This document shows positions 20,833 through 33,683 of a stretch of 64,000 bases of DNA, piece by piece. Numbering within the stretch: the stretch's first letter is position 1; each line of letters opens with the position of its first letter. The stretch is from Azolla caroliniana. Lineage: Eukaryota; Polypodiophyta. A program made the translations under genes and the position numbers. The notes under the pieces were generated by a model, which saw only the letters and a list, made by a program, of their open reading frames with translations, did no database searches and was not told where the DNA came from. The DNA lies in the NCBI GenBank assembly GCA_043228905.1, contig JBHGNT010000001.1:806001-870000 (forward strand), given 5' to 3'.

Positions 20833-22314
20833 ATTAGATGTGTTGCTTGTTCACGAACAAGTGTCATATTGAGGCCATTGTTTTTACACATTGTCAACAT
20901 TAATACCAACACTAGACTCCAACAACATACTACTAAGTGTGAATAAGCGAAAGGTAATAGTGGTCGATGAAAAGCCACCATATTGGTGTGCTTTAGGATT
21001 AGATGGCAAAGAATGGAAATTCAAGACAAGTGAATGATTTGCATAAACCTTCGAGCACAAATGTGAGGATAAAGGTAACAACAAAATGATGCTACAAGAA
21101 CAATAATATTTACCAAAAAGAACATCTTTTATGTATAGCCTTAGGGTATTTCTTAATACTAATGTAGTATCTTTTCTTGGGAAAAAAAAAAGAATAATTA
21201 TAAACTCTAGTCTTCTTAGTGCTGAGATGGTCAATAGGGCACAATCTTCAAAATAAGTTCTTGACCATTGATTTCATGCTTTTACCTAAATGTGTTTGTG
21301 AGACAACGGTGTGCTTGTATTCAATGTGAGACAAGGTGTTGGGGCAAATACAAGGAGTCTCTTTGCCTATAAATATGTTGCATGGAATAAGCTCCTAAAT
21401 TTGATATCACGCTATTGTGTTGCCCCACCTTTGATCATATTTGAGTTTGATGGGTCTCAATCTCATGATTTCTTGTCAAAGGTTGTCATATCTCATGTGA
21501 TCTTTTAACAAGGCAACAAGAGGCGAACTCCCTTCAAACATTGTGAATACATTGCAAATAATAACTAAGAAAAATATGCACACATTACTAAAACCTCAGA
21601 TATTCAAGTTTAGTTCATCTATAAATGGAGAGGAAAGCCCACATATTAACGGCTACAAACGCCAACAAATATCTATCTACAAATATCAAGAGAATGTATT
21701 CCAAAAGATGCATTGGCAAAATGTTTCCAAGCAAGGTTCATAACATATCCAACTAATGCAGGTGTTTTACGGAGGAGAAATTCATGAACTATTAAGACTT
21801 GCATCATAGAATTTCTGGAGGTCCTTTATAGAAGAGAAATTCATGACTCAGTTCACCTTATTTGTCTCTCTTGACACCGATTAAATGGTCAAGACATTCA
21901 GCAAAGACGATATCCCTTTACCTGGATCAAAAAACTTTGTTTCTTTATAAAGGTACTTTTCTACAAACTTTTCTGGCTACAAAATCTACCAGAATTCTGT
22001 TAAAATTGAATTGAAAAATGGAGTCAGCATCTTTTCTTTTCTTGCTAATCCATTAATAGCAGCTCATTTCATATTTAATAAGAACCAACATTGTGTTGAA
22101 TGTAACATACATTAAATTACCTAGGATAAAATGGATAATGGATATTGCAAGGCTATTTAAAGAATCTAAGCTCATTTCACAACTGATAATATAACAAGAT
22201 AGCACAAATTTGGCAGTTTATTGAAGGATACTAACTCTACATGTACACATCAGCTATAACGAAGAATCCCAAAAAATCTTCTCAAAAAAAATTCACTCAG
22301 TATAACAAATAATC
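20833..22314. other. Intergenic, no gene seen
   Basis: AT-rich flank between the Copia element and the 3' end of the large minus-strand gene. No supportable frame or repeat family; the last few hundred bases are probably the 3'UTR of that gene. Confidence 0.5.
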
Positions 22315-25300
22315 TCAATCAAAACAAATTCCAGAATCGGTTCCATGTAAATCAAAATTTATATATTGAGAAATGACATCTTCATCATCCCCTAGATTGG
22401 TCATGTCTTCATTATCATCAATAAAGAGAGTGCCAGTATTCCGACCTTCAGAGCTATATATATTTGACATCATGGATGCATATTTTGCATCAGGTATCAA
22501 CTCATTAAAGGTAGCTGCCTCCCTTAAACCTCCTCGATTTTTACACATCACATCATGAGAAGATTGATACTCGCCGATATCATTATAATACCGTCTCCAA
22601 GAGCAAGTTTGTGTATCCTGCTCACCTTCTGTGCCAGATGAATCCATGATGAAATATGGATGCATAAAACTAGAAAGTTTATCGCCATCAGAATGGTTCT
22701 GTAAGTGAAATGGTTCATTTTGTTGGCTATGTAACTTCAAAGGAATAGATGATTGGCCACAACTAGCAAGCCACTCCAGGATAGTTTGATTTTGTGCATC
22801 ATTTGACAATGTGGCTTCAGCAAGTTTGCCAATGAAAGATTGGTTCTCAGAACAAAAACCAGGTCCTGAAACATCATTAGGCTGATTGTCATGCTTACAA
22901 GATGTTTGTTCTAATATCATATCATGGTCCTCCTTATTTGTGAAGTCATGTAGAAGTAACACTGATGCAAGTGATGCATCTTCAGTCAGCTCGTCAATAT
23001 CAAATGGATCTTTGTTGTTACTAACAGATGAGTTGCCTGCTTCCCAATTTCTTTGCTCCACATCAATACTTTCATGATCTTTGGCAGGATCAGGCTCTTT
23101 AGAACTTTGTGCCACACATATTTCTTCCTTTTTAGGGACTTCAGTGGAATCTGTCAGAGTATGAATCTTCTTTTCAGTTGAAGAATCCTCCACAGTAGTT
23201 GTTTGACCCGACAGATCACTCAGAGTAAGCATCCCCTTTGCTCCCAGCCATTGAAAATGTTTCAAACCAGCAGGTGTTTTTTTCTGCAGAAAAGCGTTGT
23301 TGACAATGAATCTGCAACACTGTAAAAGATAGCTGCTCTCTTTTAGAGCATTTGAAACACATTGTAACGGCAATTTTTTCTTGGCTTTGGTACTACTACA
23401 TTCTACATAGTGTTTGTGATGTTTACAGCTTGTAAAAACTCCGCTGGCTGACCCTTTTACCTTAAAAAATCCACTGGATACTTCATCAAGACTCTTCTGT
23501 GACACTGTATTATGTGCATTATCCCTCGAATTTGAAGTTGTATCAATGGCTTTTGCAACAATGATATCACATGCCTTCTCAAAGGCATCTGTGGCTATAT
23601 GACTTCCATCATCACCCTGAGTAGTCCTGTTCACTTTCGCCTGCATATTTCCATTAACATTAATAAGATTGCAGCATGCACCATTGTGAATAAATTCTGT
23701 GTTAACGTCATCCGAGCTTTCCGCCTCCAGTGTGATTCCACTGCTTCTGTCCCTCTCAGATATATCAGATACAACCTCATTGCATGTCATAGAAAAAATT
23801 CTATTATGTGTTGTAGAGAGAATTTTTGACTCCATTTCTTTGCTTCTTATACGTTTACTAGCTCTGTTTTCTTTTTCTTCTTGATGATCCACAGCATGTG
23901 TAACAACATGAGGTTCTATGTTCACGACAGAACATGAAATATCAGAGTCATTTCTGGTGGAATCTTTCTGTTTCCTGCTAAATCCATTATGTTGACTTCC
24001 AGTAATGTCTCTCTCTTTAACCTCAATTGTCCTAAATCTGCTCAGTGCTCCATACTGCTTAGCATATGGAGCCTTAGAAGGAAGATCTTCATTATGAATA
24101 GTATCCATCTGCCTTTTCTCTATCCCCTCAGATTTGTTCTTTTGAGATCCATTACATTTTATAAACACGCTGCATTTGTTAATATATTCATTATCTTTGC
24201 TCGATTGTTGAAGTCTGGCAACTTGTCTAGGGCCATCCTTAGTAAAGACTCCAGTCTGCTTAGAATCTGTCTTTTGCATTATCTGCCAAGGAAAGTAGCA
24301 TGAACAAATATTTTAACCAAGACGCATGAAAGATTTATTTTCCTCTATTACCTGGAGACTTTCGCGTGATCTTCCATCAATAGACACATTATTTGGTTCA
24401 CCTATTACCTGTACATTGAAATTAATGGTAAAACCCCTAGCATAATACAGTCCGTATGCCTATATGGATGTACATACCTTATGTACATTTCTCGGACAAG
24501 ATGATGAAGAATTGTTTGTATGCTTTCTATACAATTGTTGTACCTCCTTTTCGCTTTTTGTGTTTTGGCAAACCTGACTCCTAAAATTTGAAGGTCACTA
24601 GGTCATTAAAAGAAATTCAAACCAAAGAAGATTATGTTTCATAATTTGTTTCATTTACAGATATTTCCACTCTATGAACCAAAAATAAGTTGCAGATGCC
24701 ATAAATAAATAATAATAATAATATACAATGTTACATACTGGTCTGTGCTGGAAATAGTTGCCTCTGTATCCTCTTCTTGTTCAGCGATGATCTTCTCTGT
24801 TTTAATTTTGTCTTTGAACAACAGAAATTTCAATAAGCTAAAATTTAAAAAATTTAAGAAAAGCTACTGTTATGACTATAGTTCTTGTAGAATATACAAA
24901 GCACTTGTAATTTACACTGTTACATGTATCACTTTGTGTAGATTAAAATCGAATTTTTATAACAAACCCTAGAGACCAGATAAAAACTCTTAACTACAAT
25001 AATTAACACATGCAGAATATCACCACAGACAAACATTTCATCACTACATTGCATACGAACTGGAAATTACTTTATTTAAACAAGAAAATATAGAAGGAAA
25101 ACTGCTGATGTGCATTTAGTGGGAAATCTAAAGAAGGTAATACAAAAAGAAGAAAGAAAGAAATATATATTAACGTCTTTAATAGGCCAAAATAGCGAAA
25201 GAGACTGAATGAAAGATTACATCTTAAAATATTCTCTCAACATTGAGAACAAACCAAAAATATAACTATATTAGTAAAACTGTCTGCAGTACTAGATAAT

Positions 25301-28300
25301 CTTGTTAACCAAGCGCTTAACTTTCTAAGGGTAGATGGACCGAAACATCTGGCCTTTGAAGTCTTCAACAAGGGCTGGTTGATCCAAGATGAAGAGATCT
25401 CCAAACCGAGCAAAGCAGCTTTGATGTGAGTTGACGATGGCCTTGATTATCAATAACAAATGTGACAAGGATGTGGTCCAAGTGGACGTACCCTAGAACT
25501 TTTTACTATGCCACATGAAATTCTATGCCTTAACAACACCTTACCTCTCATAGACATGGCTTCTGGCTGATCCAAGATGAAAAGATCTCCAAAGCGAGGG
25601 AAGCAACTTTGATGTGAGTTGACAATGGCCTTGATTATCAATAACAAATGTGACAAGCATGTGGTTCAAGTGGACGTAGCCTATAGTCTTTTACTATGCC
25701 ACACAGAATTCTATGCCTTAACAACACCTTAACTCTCATAGACATGGCCTCTCTTAGCTTCCAAATATTTGTTTATCATTGGCAGTTGTGATTGTCAAAC
25801 AAGGTTGATCATGTGTCTCTACTCAAACCCTATAATGTTCTCCAATTCTTTCCTTTCGCATTCTTACATTGGGCCATTATCTTACTCAAACCCCACTGGC
25901 CTTTACTGAAGGCAAGTTGATGGGAACTGACTATATACTACAGAAGTTTAAACCTTCAGGCTTCTTCAGACCACAAGAGATGATTCATCATCTTACTCAA
26001 CCCCACTGGCCTTTACGGAAGGCAAGTTGATGGGAACTAATTATATATTACAGAAGTTTGAACCGTCAGGCTTCTTCTGAACACAAGAGATGATTCATGG
26101 CTTCCTCATAGCGGAGCATCTCATCACATGACTTGCAAAAATGAATGAGGTAACTCTTTGATGCCTATCAAAGAGCCCATTGATGCAACAGTTGGCAAAA
26201 CTGCAAAATGCCACCTGAAGAGCCCATATACTTTTCTTTTCCAGCTCAAAATGGTGAGTTTGAAGATCTTTCTGATGTTTTTCTGGTACCTCAACTAAAA
26301 GAGAACCAAATGTCAACTTCCACACTAGTGGATTGCGAATTGGCGACACTCGAGTCTTCGAAAAAACTAGTGAAGAGATCTAAAACACAGATGACTAGGT
26401 ATTTGGTAACACAATGTGAAACATGTTTGAGATACTCGCTCTCAGTCACATATGACGAGACAGCTGATAAAGTTGTGGCAAGAGAACTATTGGCACTCGC
26501 AAATATCCAATTCTTGAAGTGATGTGGATCATTGCACAATTGCCTGCATTTAGGAAGGTGCAACCATGTCAGGCTTATATGAAGGGCAAGCAGTACAAAT
26601 TTGTTTCCCTATAGTGCATATATCAAGTAAAGATTCCTCTAGCGTTTGTAATTTCGAATCTTACTCAGAAATACTCTATGTAGGCACTGGACATAGTTCC
26701 TACTACATTCTGATTATCAACAATTATAGAATGCATAGTTGTAAAATACTTAGCATACATTATGTGTACAATAAGTATGCTTAGTATTTTTAACACATTC
26801 TACCTTTTTATAATAAAAAATACTTAGAAAACATATTCTAAAGACAGAATACGTTAAATAGTTCTTATATTTGCATTGCATCTAATAATTTTTTTATTAA
26901 TTTTGATCTCTCTAATTAATAGACCTATCACACAATAAAACCTCATGTAATCAAGGAATCGTGCCAAAACATTTGCGCAATGAAAAATTCCTTTCAACTC
27001 GGAAGAAATTTTTATTTATCTTTAGGAAACGTAAAATACTTGTTAGGTACGTCGAATAGTTAGAATACATTAAATGTGTGGAGCATTTTGAAATGGCAGT
27101 TCTAAAATGTAGAGTATGTGTTAAATACTTCAGAAAGTATTCTAAAATGTAATTTATGCATAAAATACACGTTTTTAAAAACTATGATAGCATGCATAAG
27201 TGAATGTATTCTATACAGATTAAGTCTCAAGCGTCTGGGTATTACATAACGGTGGCAAAAGATGGTGAACAATGAGATTCAGACAAATCAAGGAGAATTA
27301 GAAAGGAAGAAGTTGACAAGTCTCTAAACAATGGGAGATCTGAACCTAACTCAACAAAATCGTATTGTGCATCGCCACAACCAAACCACCACAAAGATAG
27401 CATGACATATGGATGAAGCTAAATGATTGCCAAGTCATTTTGGGCTGACAATATCAGCATGGCAGTTTCGACCTTTGATAAATTAAGGCCTAAAGGAAAA
27501 GGCATTATTTTAGAATTATTCAAGTGACAAAGGCATGAGTTTAGGTTCAATGGCTTCCAACTTTCTTATTCAATTTCAATGACAGCTTCACAACTAGAAA
27601 GAGTGCTTCAGTTAGAAAATGTTTGTAATTAAGTTCTTCAATAATGCACAAAGGCCCTTGACATCATGAATTGCACCAGCTAGCCCATAAATTTATCATA
27701 TGGTTTATATTGGAAATATAATATGTGATAGGATGAATATCTATCAAATGATTCCAACACTTTCTAATATAAATGCAGCATCTTAAACATCACCAACGTC
27801 TAGCTGTAGTTTCATCTGCATTAGCCATGCAAGATGAGAATTGCAAGAAGTAATGGATGGTATAAGAAAATGAGCAGCCTGAACACAGGAGACCATATTT
27901 GTAGAATATTTCTAGATGTTCTCCAATAAATTAGAATTTCCTATTGTATGCATGACTGACACTCATAAAACTTCTAGAAATATATGACGCAATTTTCTAT
28001 CAAAATGGGGTCATTGCCTTAATAATATTGGAATATAAGTTCCCTGCTAGAGCACGACTAATCAAAAGAACGCCCATCAAAGGAATTTGCTTGAGCTAGA
28101 GCACCACTCTAATTACTGAAATTTCTGGACAAGGACACTGAATTTGGCAGTTGGTGTTATTAAAAAATGTTTGTTCAGAATTCTAACAGACGGGTCCCTA
28201 ATATAATGGTGGCAGACATTTGGCCCCTTCAGCTTCTTAGGTGGAACTCCATCTCAGAATAACTTACAAGATTACTCTTTAAAGGATTACAATGTCTTAA

Positions 28301-31139
28301 TGACCATGATTTAAGATAAAGAAGACATCATAAACTCTCAATTCTTAATTCCAAATATTCATATCATGTGAAATTGGTCCAATATCTTTTGTATATTCAA
28401 CTATAGAATACGACTCAAGAAAGGGTTGAAAAAATTCAAATACAGAATTACATCACATTAATTGATATGGAAGGCACAATCTAGACTGATAGGACACAGA
28501 TTCAATAATCAAAAGTATGCTCCTCTACATACAGAAAATATGCAGCCCTTACCTGATGCTTCAGCGAACCTTCGCATGGCATCATTTTTATTTATGTTTA
28601 AATAGGAATTTACGTAAGCTGTGCTCTTGAAACCATCTCCATACTGAGCACAATGCTGTTGCTTACAATCAGGTCTGAAAACACATGATCGAAATCAGAT
28701 TAGATTTAAATTCAAAATTTTGAATTTTTAGAAATTAACCATCCCTAAATCCTGAGACAACTCACTTATCTCCTAAAACTTGATGTCCATGACAGTTTCC
28801 TGCTTGGGCATTGGTTATTAATGCTTGTGGAGCATTCACCAAGGTTGTTTGGTTCTTCCCTGAATTTTTTAAGATGTTAAATTCCTTGAATATGGACTGA
28901 TAATTCGGCATTCAAAAGACTCATAACTTTCTGACAATATACACTCAAATAAGTATCACAAAGATACTTTTTGCCCTCCCAAGATTGTATACCTCCAAAA
29001 GTTGAACAAGAATAAGATGCATCTGATTCGACATGTTCATTCAAGGGAGTGCATTGACTGCTCTCTGGATTTGAAGCTTTGTACTCCCTCATGCAAAGAA
29101 TTTTCTCATCTTGAATTTCAGGAACTGAAAAGTGTGCTTCAAAAACTGAAGACGAATGGCATGTACTGTATCTTGAAAATTCTGTAAGTGGTTCAAAATG
29201 TTCCTGCTTATTCCTCAGATAATTTTGAGGATACCGCTTGCTCGAAAGAAACTCTTTATCTATATTACTTTGATGTAAATGGTTTCCTTGAGCGTATTTT
29301 GTAAACTTAAATGTATTCCTGAAATGCTGTACAGCAGTGATGTCAGAAACTATCTTGTTCCCCTATTACTCTTACTCTCAAAAAAGAAAATCAGACTAGG
29401 AAAAGGTAGTTAATTTCAAGCTTTACGAAAATATTTGAGTTTCCGCTCAAAAAAGGATTGTGTTTACATTGCCTCATAACGTCACAAATATTAGTTCACA
29501 GACAAAATCGATGTGTGCATACAAGGTTTTACATCGACATGAAATGGTTTCAGAAGGGAAAAAGGGTAGATTGATGTCTCTTAAGAGGCCAATTCAAATG
29601 TAACATCTAGGAGAACAATGAACCAAAGTAAGTACGAATGGTATAATTTGACGAATCTGAGACACTACAAATGGTAAAAAGTTTCTACCACAAAAATCAT
29701 ATTGTGTGCTTACCTGGGATACGCCGCCTTTCCTCAATGTTGCATTTCTCCAGTCCTCAGGTTCCCTTGAGTTATAGTTTCTCGGACCTTGTGATGTAGC
29801 TAGCGGTTGAGGCAGCAGTTGTGGTTGTGGTCTTGGCTGTGGCTGTACTTGTGCTGGTGCTTGTGGTTGCGGTGGTATCAGTAGCTGTGGTGGTTGGTTT
29901 GATTGAGAACCAGAGGGGTTAGCCAAATACGAATGTGCATTCAAATTCATCACTGGCACTCCTATAACAGTTCCACCAGCATCATATGTCTGGAAATTCG
30001 ACCCACATGCACCCACTGCAGATGGGAACATTGGCGATGCATACATGGAAGAGTTTTCTGGGCATTTCATCTGGGGAAATAACTGGGGATGATGTGTATA
30101 TGAAACACCCTGGTATGATGTCTGAGACATTGATTGTGAGTGTGGATTCTGCTTATTAAAACATCGTGGATGTTCGAGTTGATGTGGATCATGTGGTTGC
30201 TGATAAGAATGTATTTGGAGTTGCTGATATGACTGTAAGTGAGAATCATGAACCTGCTGATACGAACGTTGAAGTTCATGTGAATGTGGATTGTGCGATT
30301 TCTGGTATGAACATTGAAGTTCATGTGAATGCTGATATGGATATAGGTGAGGATCATTTTCCTGTGGATGTGGTGGTGGTGGTGGTGGCGGCGGTAGAAC
30401 TTGTGAATGTGATGTTTGTTGATATGAATGTGATATATGTCCATGCGAAAATGACATATGTTGATGTGTCTGTTCGCACAAATGAGATATGTGGGGATCA
30501 TGTGGATGTGATATATGTGGTTGTGTATGTGGATCATGTGGATGTGTTGGATATTGTTTATCAGTAAATGACATTCCAACACCGAAAGTGCAAGTAGTGT
30601 TCTGAGAATGATCATTCAAGCTTTCAACAATCACAACATTGCTGTGCCGAGGTTCAAATCCTGGCGGATACACTGATTCATTCTGTTGAGAAGTACACGG
30701 AATAGTTTGTGCTTGGCACGGTTCTGCCACAAAATTCTGGTTTGACGAAACCATATTCCTGTTTGAAGATGCCATATTTACATTGGATGATACCACATTA
30801 CCATTCGAAGAAAGCGAATTATCATTAGCCTTGACTTGGCATGGATCTAAAGGCTTTCCACAAGAAGCTAACATAGCTTGATGTGGTACTTGTCGGGTCT
30901 GATCAGAAAATTTTAATTCAAAAATTATTGTTACTATTATGCAATAAGTTGTTGTAACCTGTTGCACTGGAAAAAGAAGAAGAAGAAGAAGAAGAAGAAA
31001 CAAGAATACCAACAGAGACAGGAGGGAATGTTTGGGGACTTACTTCTTGCAGAGAAGAATCTTGATTATGAAACCCAAGAGAAGGGATAACACCACGGTT
31101 GCCTGCAACAGCGGCGGGGAAGGATTGGTGAGGGACCAT
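22315..31139 (-). CDS. Unrecognised nine-exon plant protein, about 1338 aa, His/Gln/Pro-rich N-terminal half
   Basis: Exons on the minus strand: 31139-31044, 30898-29714, 29326-28993, 28859-28766, 28674-28553, 24796-24739, 24580-24478, 24408-24352, 24282-22315. Each has GT-AG borders and all phases agree, so one frame runs from MVPHQSFPAAVAGNRG to GTDSGICFD. I recognise no catalytic domain. Exon 2 encodes repeated SSNxN motifs, then about 150 residues of His/Tyr/Gln/Ser/Pro repeats with a run of eight Pro, and a PQPQ-rich tail ending GPRNYNSREPEDWRNATLRKGG. Exons 5-6 give a short helical segment (AMRRFAEASEKIIAEQEEDTEA). The long last exon is Ser/Asp/Glu-rich, with acidic motifs near the end, and looks disordered. 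Composition suggests a regulatory or scaffold protein, but function is unknown. Weakest point: the long intron 28552-24797. Confidence 0.7.
25381..25751. repeat. 188-bp direct tandem duplication
   Basis: Two diverged copies starting gatccaagatgaagagatct at 25381 and gatccaagatgaaaagatct at 25569, inside the large intron of the minus-strand gene. Copies differ at scattered positions, so the duplication is not recent. Confidence 0.8.
25880..26098. repeat. 110-bp direct tandem duplication
   Basis: Copies begin atcttactcaaaccccactg at 25880 and atcttactcaaccccactgg at 25990 and end near aagagatgattcat. Close to the 188-bp duplication, in the same intron. Confidence 0.8.
26743..26790. repeat. Near-perfect hairpin
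   Basis: AAAATACTTAGCATAC at 26743-26758 pairs with GTATGCTTAGTATTTT at 26775-26790 with one mismatch and a 16-nt loop. Similar AAATACTT motifs recur to about 27180, so this may be part of an old MITE-like repeat. It lies in the large intron. Confidence 0.5.
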
Positions 31140-31831
31140 ATCTTTCTTTCTTTGTATGCCAGGCTGTCTTTCTTCCTATCTCTCTGTTTTTGCCGCAGCG
31201 TTCTGCTTCTGATTCCGTCTATCTTTTCACTGCGTTTCATCAATCGCCGGCCATGGCTGCGGAGGAGGAGGCAAGGGTGCCTGCCATGATATGATGGAAG
31301 GGAGGGAGGGAAGGAGGGTTTATGTATGCTATGTATATAAATACATACACAAATATGTATAAGTACATAGTAAGAATATGTACATACATATGTGAAGGTT
31401 TTAAGGGGGTTTTAAGGCCCCCCCTTATTTGTAATCAGGATTCGAACCTTGCACCTCTCCCTCATTTGCAAAACCTCATCGGAAGAGTATTTTTGTTTTT
31501 GTTCTGCCTCCCACTACGCTCGCTTCATCCTGTCGTGAACTCGGTCGCTGCCTTGCAATTGCAATAATGAGCCCTCCCGCTCCCACCCACCTTGGGGTAC
31601 ATCGTAAACCAACACCCCCAAGCAAGGAGTTCTTACGATATTCCAAACCACTTTGTTGCTAGTTGGTGAACTTGCCTGATAATATCCCAAACTTGCATCA
31701 CATGGCGATTTGTTGTGATATACTAAAAAAAAACCATGCACTTCGTACCTAGTAAACTCATTTGGTTTATTTCAAGCTCGCCTCACACAATGACTCTTGT
31801 AGTATCAAAACCTTTTTCACCAAGTGGTCCT

Positions 31832-31890
<59 letters not shown>

Positions 31891-33683
31891 ACATGAGAGA
31901 GAGAGAGAGAGAGAACATGCAATGTTACGTATGATGATGTATTAAACATAGTGGAGATTATTATACGATTACAAACCTACTCATAAACTTTATAACTCAA
32001 TAACAAATACATGGACGAGAGTTAATTTCTATACGAGATGTTCTATTTATACTTCCATAAAAAACCAATGAGTGGCATATCATGAAGTATCTCCAACATT
32101 CAACATAACGAGTATCTCAATTTGCTCGTATAACACATGCTCCAAGGAGTGTATGCCCATACACTAGCTCTAAATGAGCTTCAGATGACAACATGGCCCT
32201 TCAGGTTCAAATGTGTCATATGGTCATTTGAATGAAGAGCTTGGCTTTCTTTTCCCTACAACTTCAATCCCCCTTGAGGGCAGTGGATCAAAGTGGATGT
32301 AGGCTAATGGATATTGAAAATGGTCTAATCTTGTTTGCCTCGATTGCCTCTTGGAAGGATGTCCGTCGTCTAATTATAATTACTGTGGATACGTTGAAGG
32401 TTCCTTGCGTATTGTATTTTTCTTAGTTTTGTTGCAAATAATTAAGACTACTCTATTGTTGTGGATGTTGAAGTACGTTGATATTTGCTTAAAACAAACA
32501 AATCCACACAAAACAATCATGAAATCCTTGTATGCTCTACCCTTATATTTCATAAAGCCAAGCTTAATTGTTTTTCGTTGCTCTAAGAGATGTCACCACA
32601 CACGGATGAAATTTGCAAATTTACAATTTATCAATATGTTAGGTTGTTTGGCCAAGTCAACATTCATGTAATTGTGGAAAATGTTTTATATTCTCTCTTT
32701 AAATAGGATATTATGATCCAAATCGTTTATAATAAATTTCATTACACACTCAATTCATTCCAAGCAGGGGTATGCAATGTTTGAATGAGATAGCTAAGGA
32801 GACAAACTATAAAGTCGAGGTTGGTGCAAGTGATAGTTGTGTAGATAGAATTATTGATGATGCATCAATATTATGTGCATGTTGGATTAACTACGACACA
32901 TTGTTGTACGTGAACCTGCTCGTTTTATGAGTTTTAAACATTCATTTTGTAGAGGCACCACCCCTCAACATAACCAATGAAAATACAACGCAAACAATAA
33001 TCATCTTTGCCACGGGGACAAAGACCTATTTGTAGTTAGTGCCACGTGTTTGGGCATATCCTTTCACCACTAGGAAAACCTTGTTCCCATTGAGAGAGCC
33101 ATCGAGTCATGCTTCCTCTTATACATCCATCGTCAATATCTAATGGTCTTCTTAAGCGGTGGATTCAAAACAAGTTCCCACGCCTAGATATTGTATAGGG
33201 GATGCATCTCCTTGGTGATGACCTCACATAATTACTAAGGATATTAGGCCACCTCCACAAACTTATCCAAATTAGGGAAGACTGTGTATGGCCTGACTCT
33301 GAAGATGTAGTTTTGTACCAACCATGTAGCCATTATACATGAATATGAGGATATGGCATAGTCGACACGAGTCTTCTCCCATCGCATCCCAATACATACA
33401 TAATGCTATATTGTCTTACATCGAAGAGAATGTGAACCAAGCGGGTGGTGGATGGGATGGCGGACGAAAGGGATGGGGATGGGGCTTTTCTGGTGATTTT
33501 CGGGGCGGGGTCTCAAGACCCGAGCCGAGGTCGGGTCATGGAGATGGATGGGGTTTCTTTTTGTAATTTGTTTGGTGCGGTGCAACACAATGTGGAATAA
33601 AAAGGGAGGGGAGGGGCATCGCTCTCCATTTGCGGAGTTGAAATTTGGCGTCGCCATCTCTCCATTTGTTGGAGAGGAAGGAG
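31140..33683. other. Intergenic region with divergent promoters
   Basis: Upstream of both the large minus-strand gene and the plus-strand peptidase gene. Contains a GT/GA microsatellite and a possible tRNA-like B-box on the minus strand near 31440. Near 33450-33560 a G-rich stretch (repeated ggatgggg) precedes the peptidase leader. No supportable coding frame. Confidence 0.5.
31836..31913. repeat. (GT)n followed by (GA)n microsatellite
   Basis: About 27 GT units at 31836-31889, then about nine GA units at 31895-31913. Confidence 0.95.

Noticed and set aside
26208-26522. 104-codon frame in the large intron
   Set aside because: No recognisable motif, begins without context for a start, and lies within an intron next to tandem duplications; chance or old debris.
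30067-30615. Overlapping frames on both strands (His/Ile-rich and Val/Asp-rich)
   Set aside because: Shadows of the His-rich repeat in exon 2 of the large minus-strand gene.
31400-31600. Second tRNA-like B box (GGTTCGAATCC on the minus strand)
   Set aside because: No convincing A box, tail or target duplication; B-box-like 11-mers occur by chance, also in the LTRs near 9810 and 39910.
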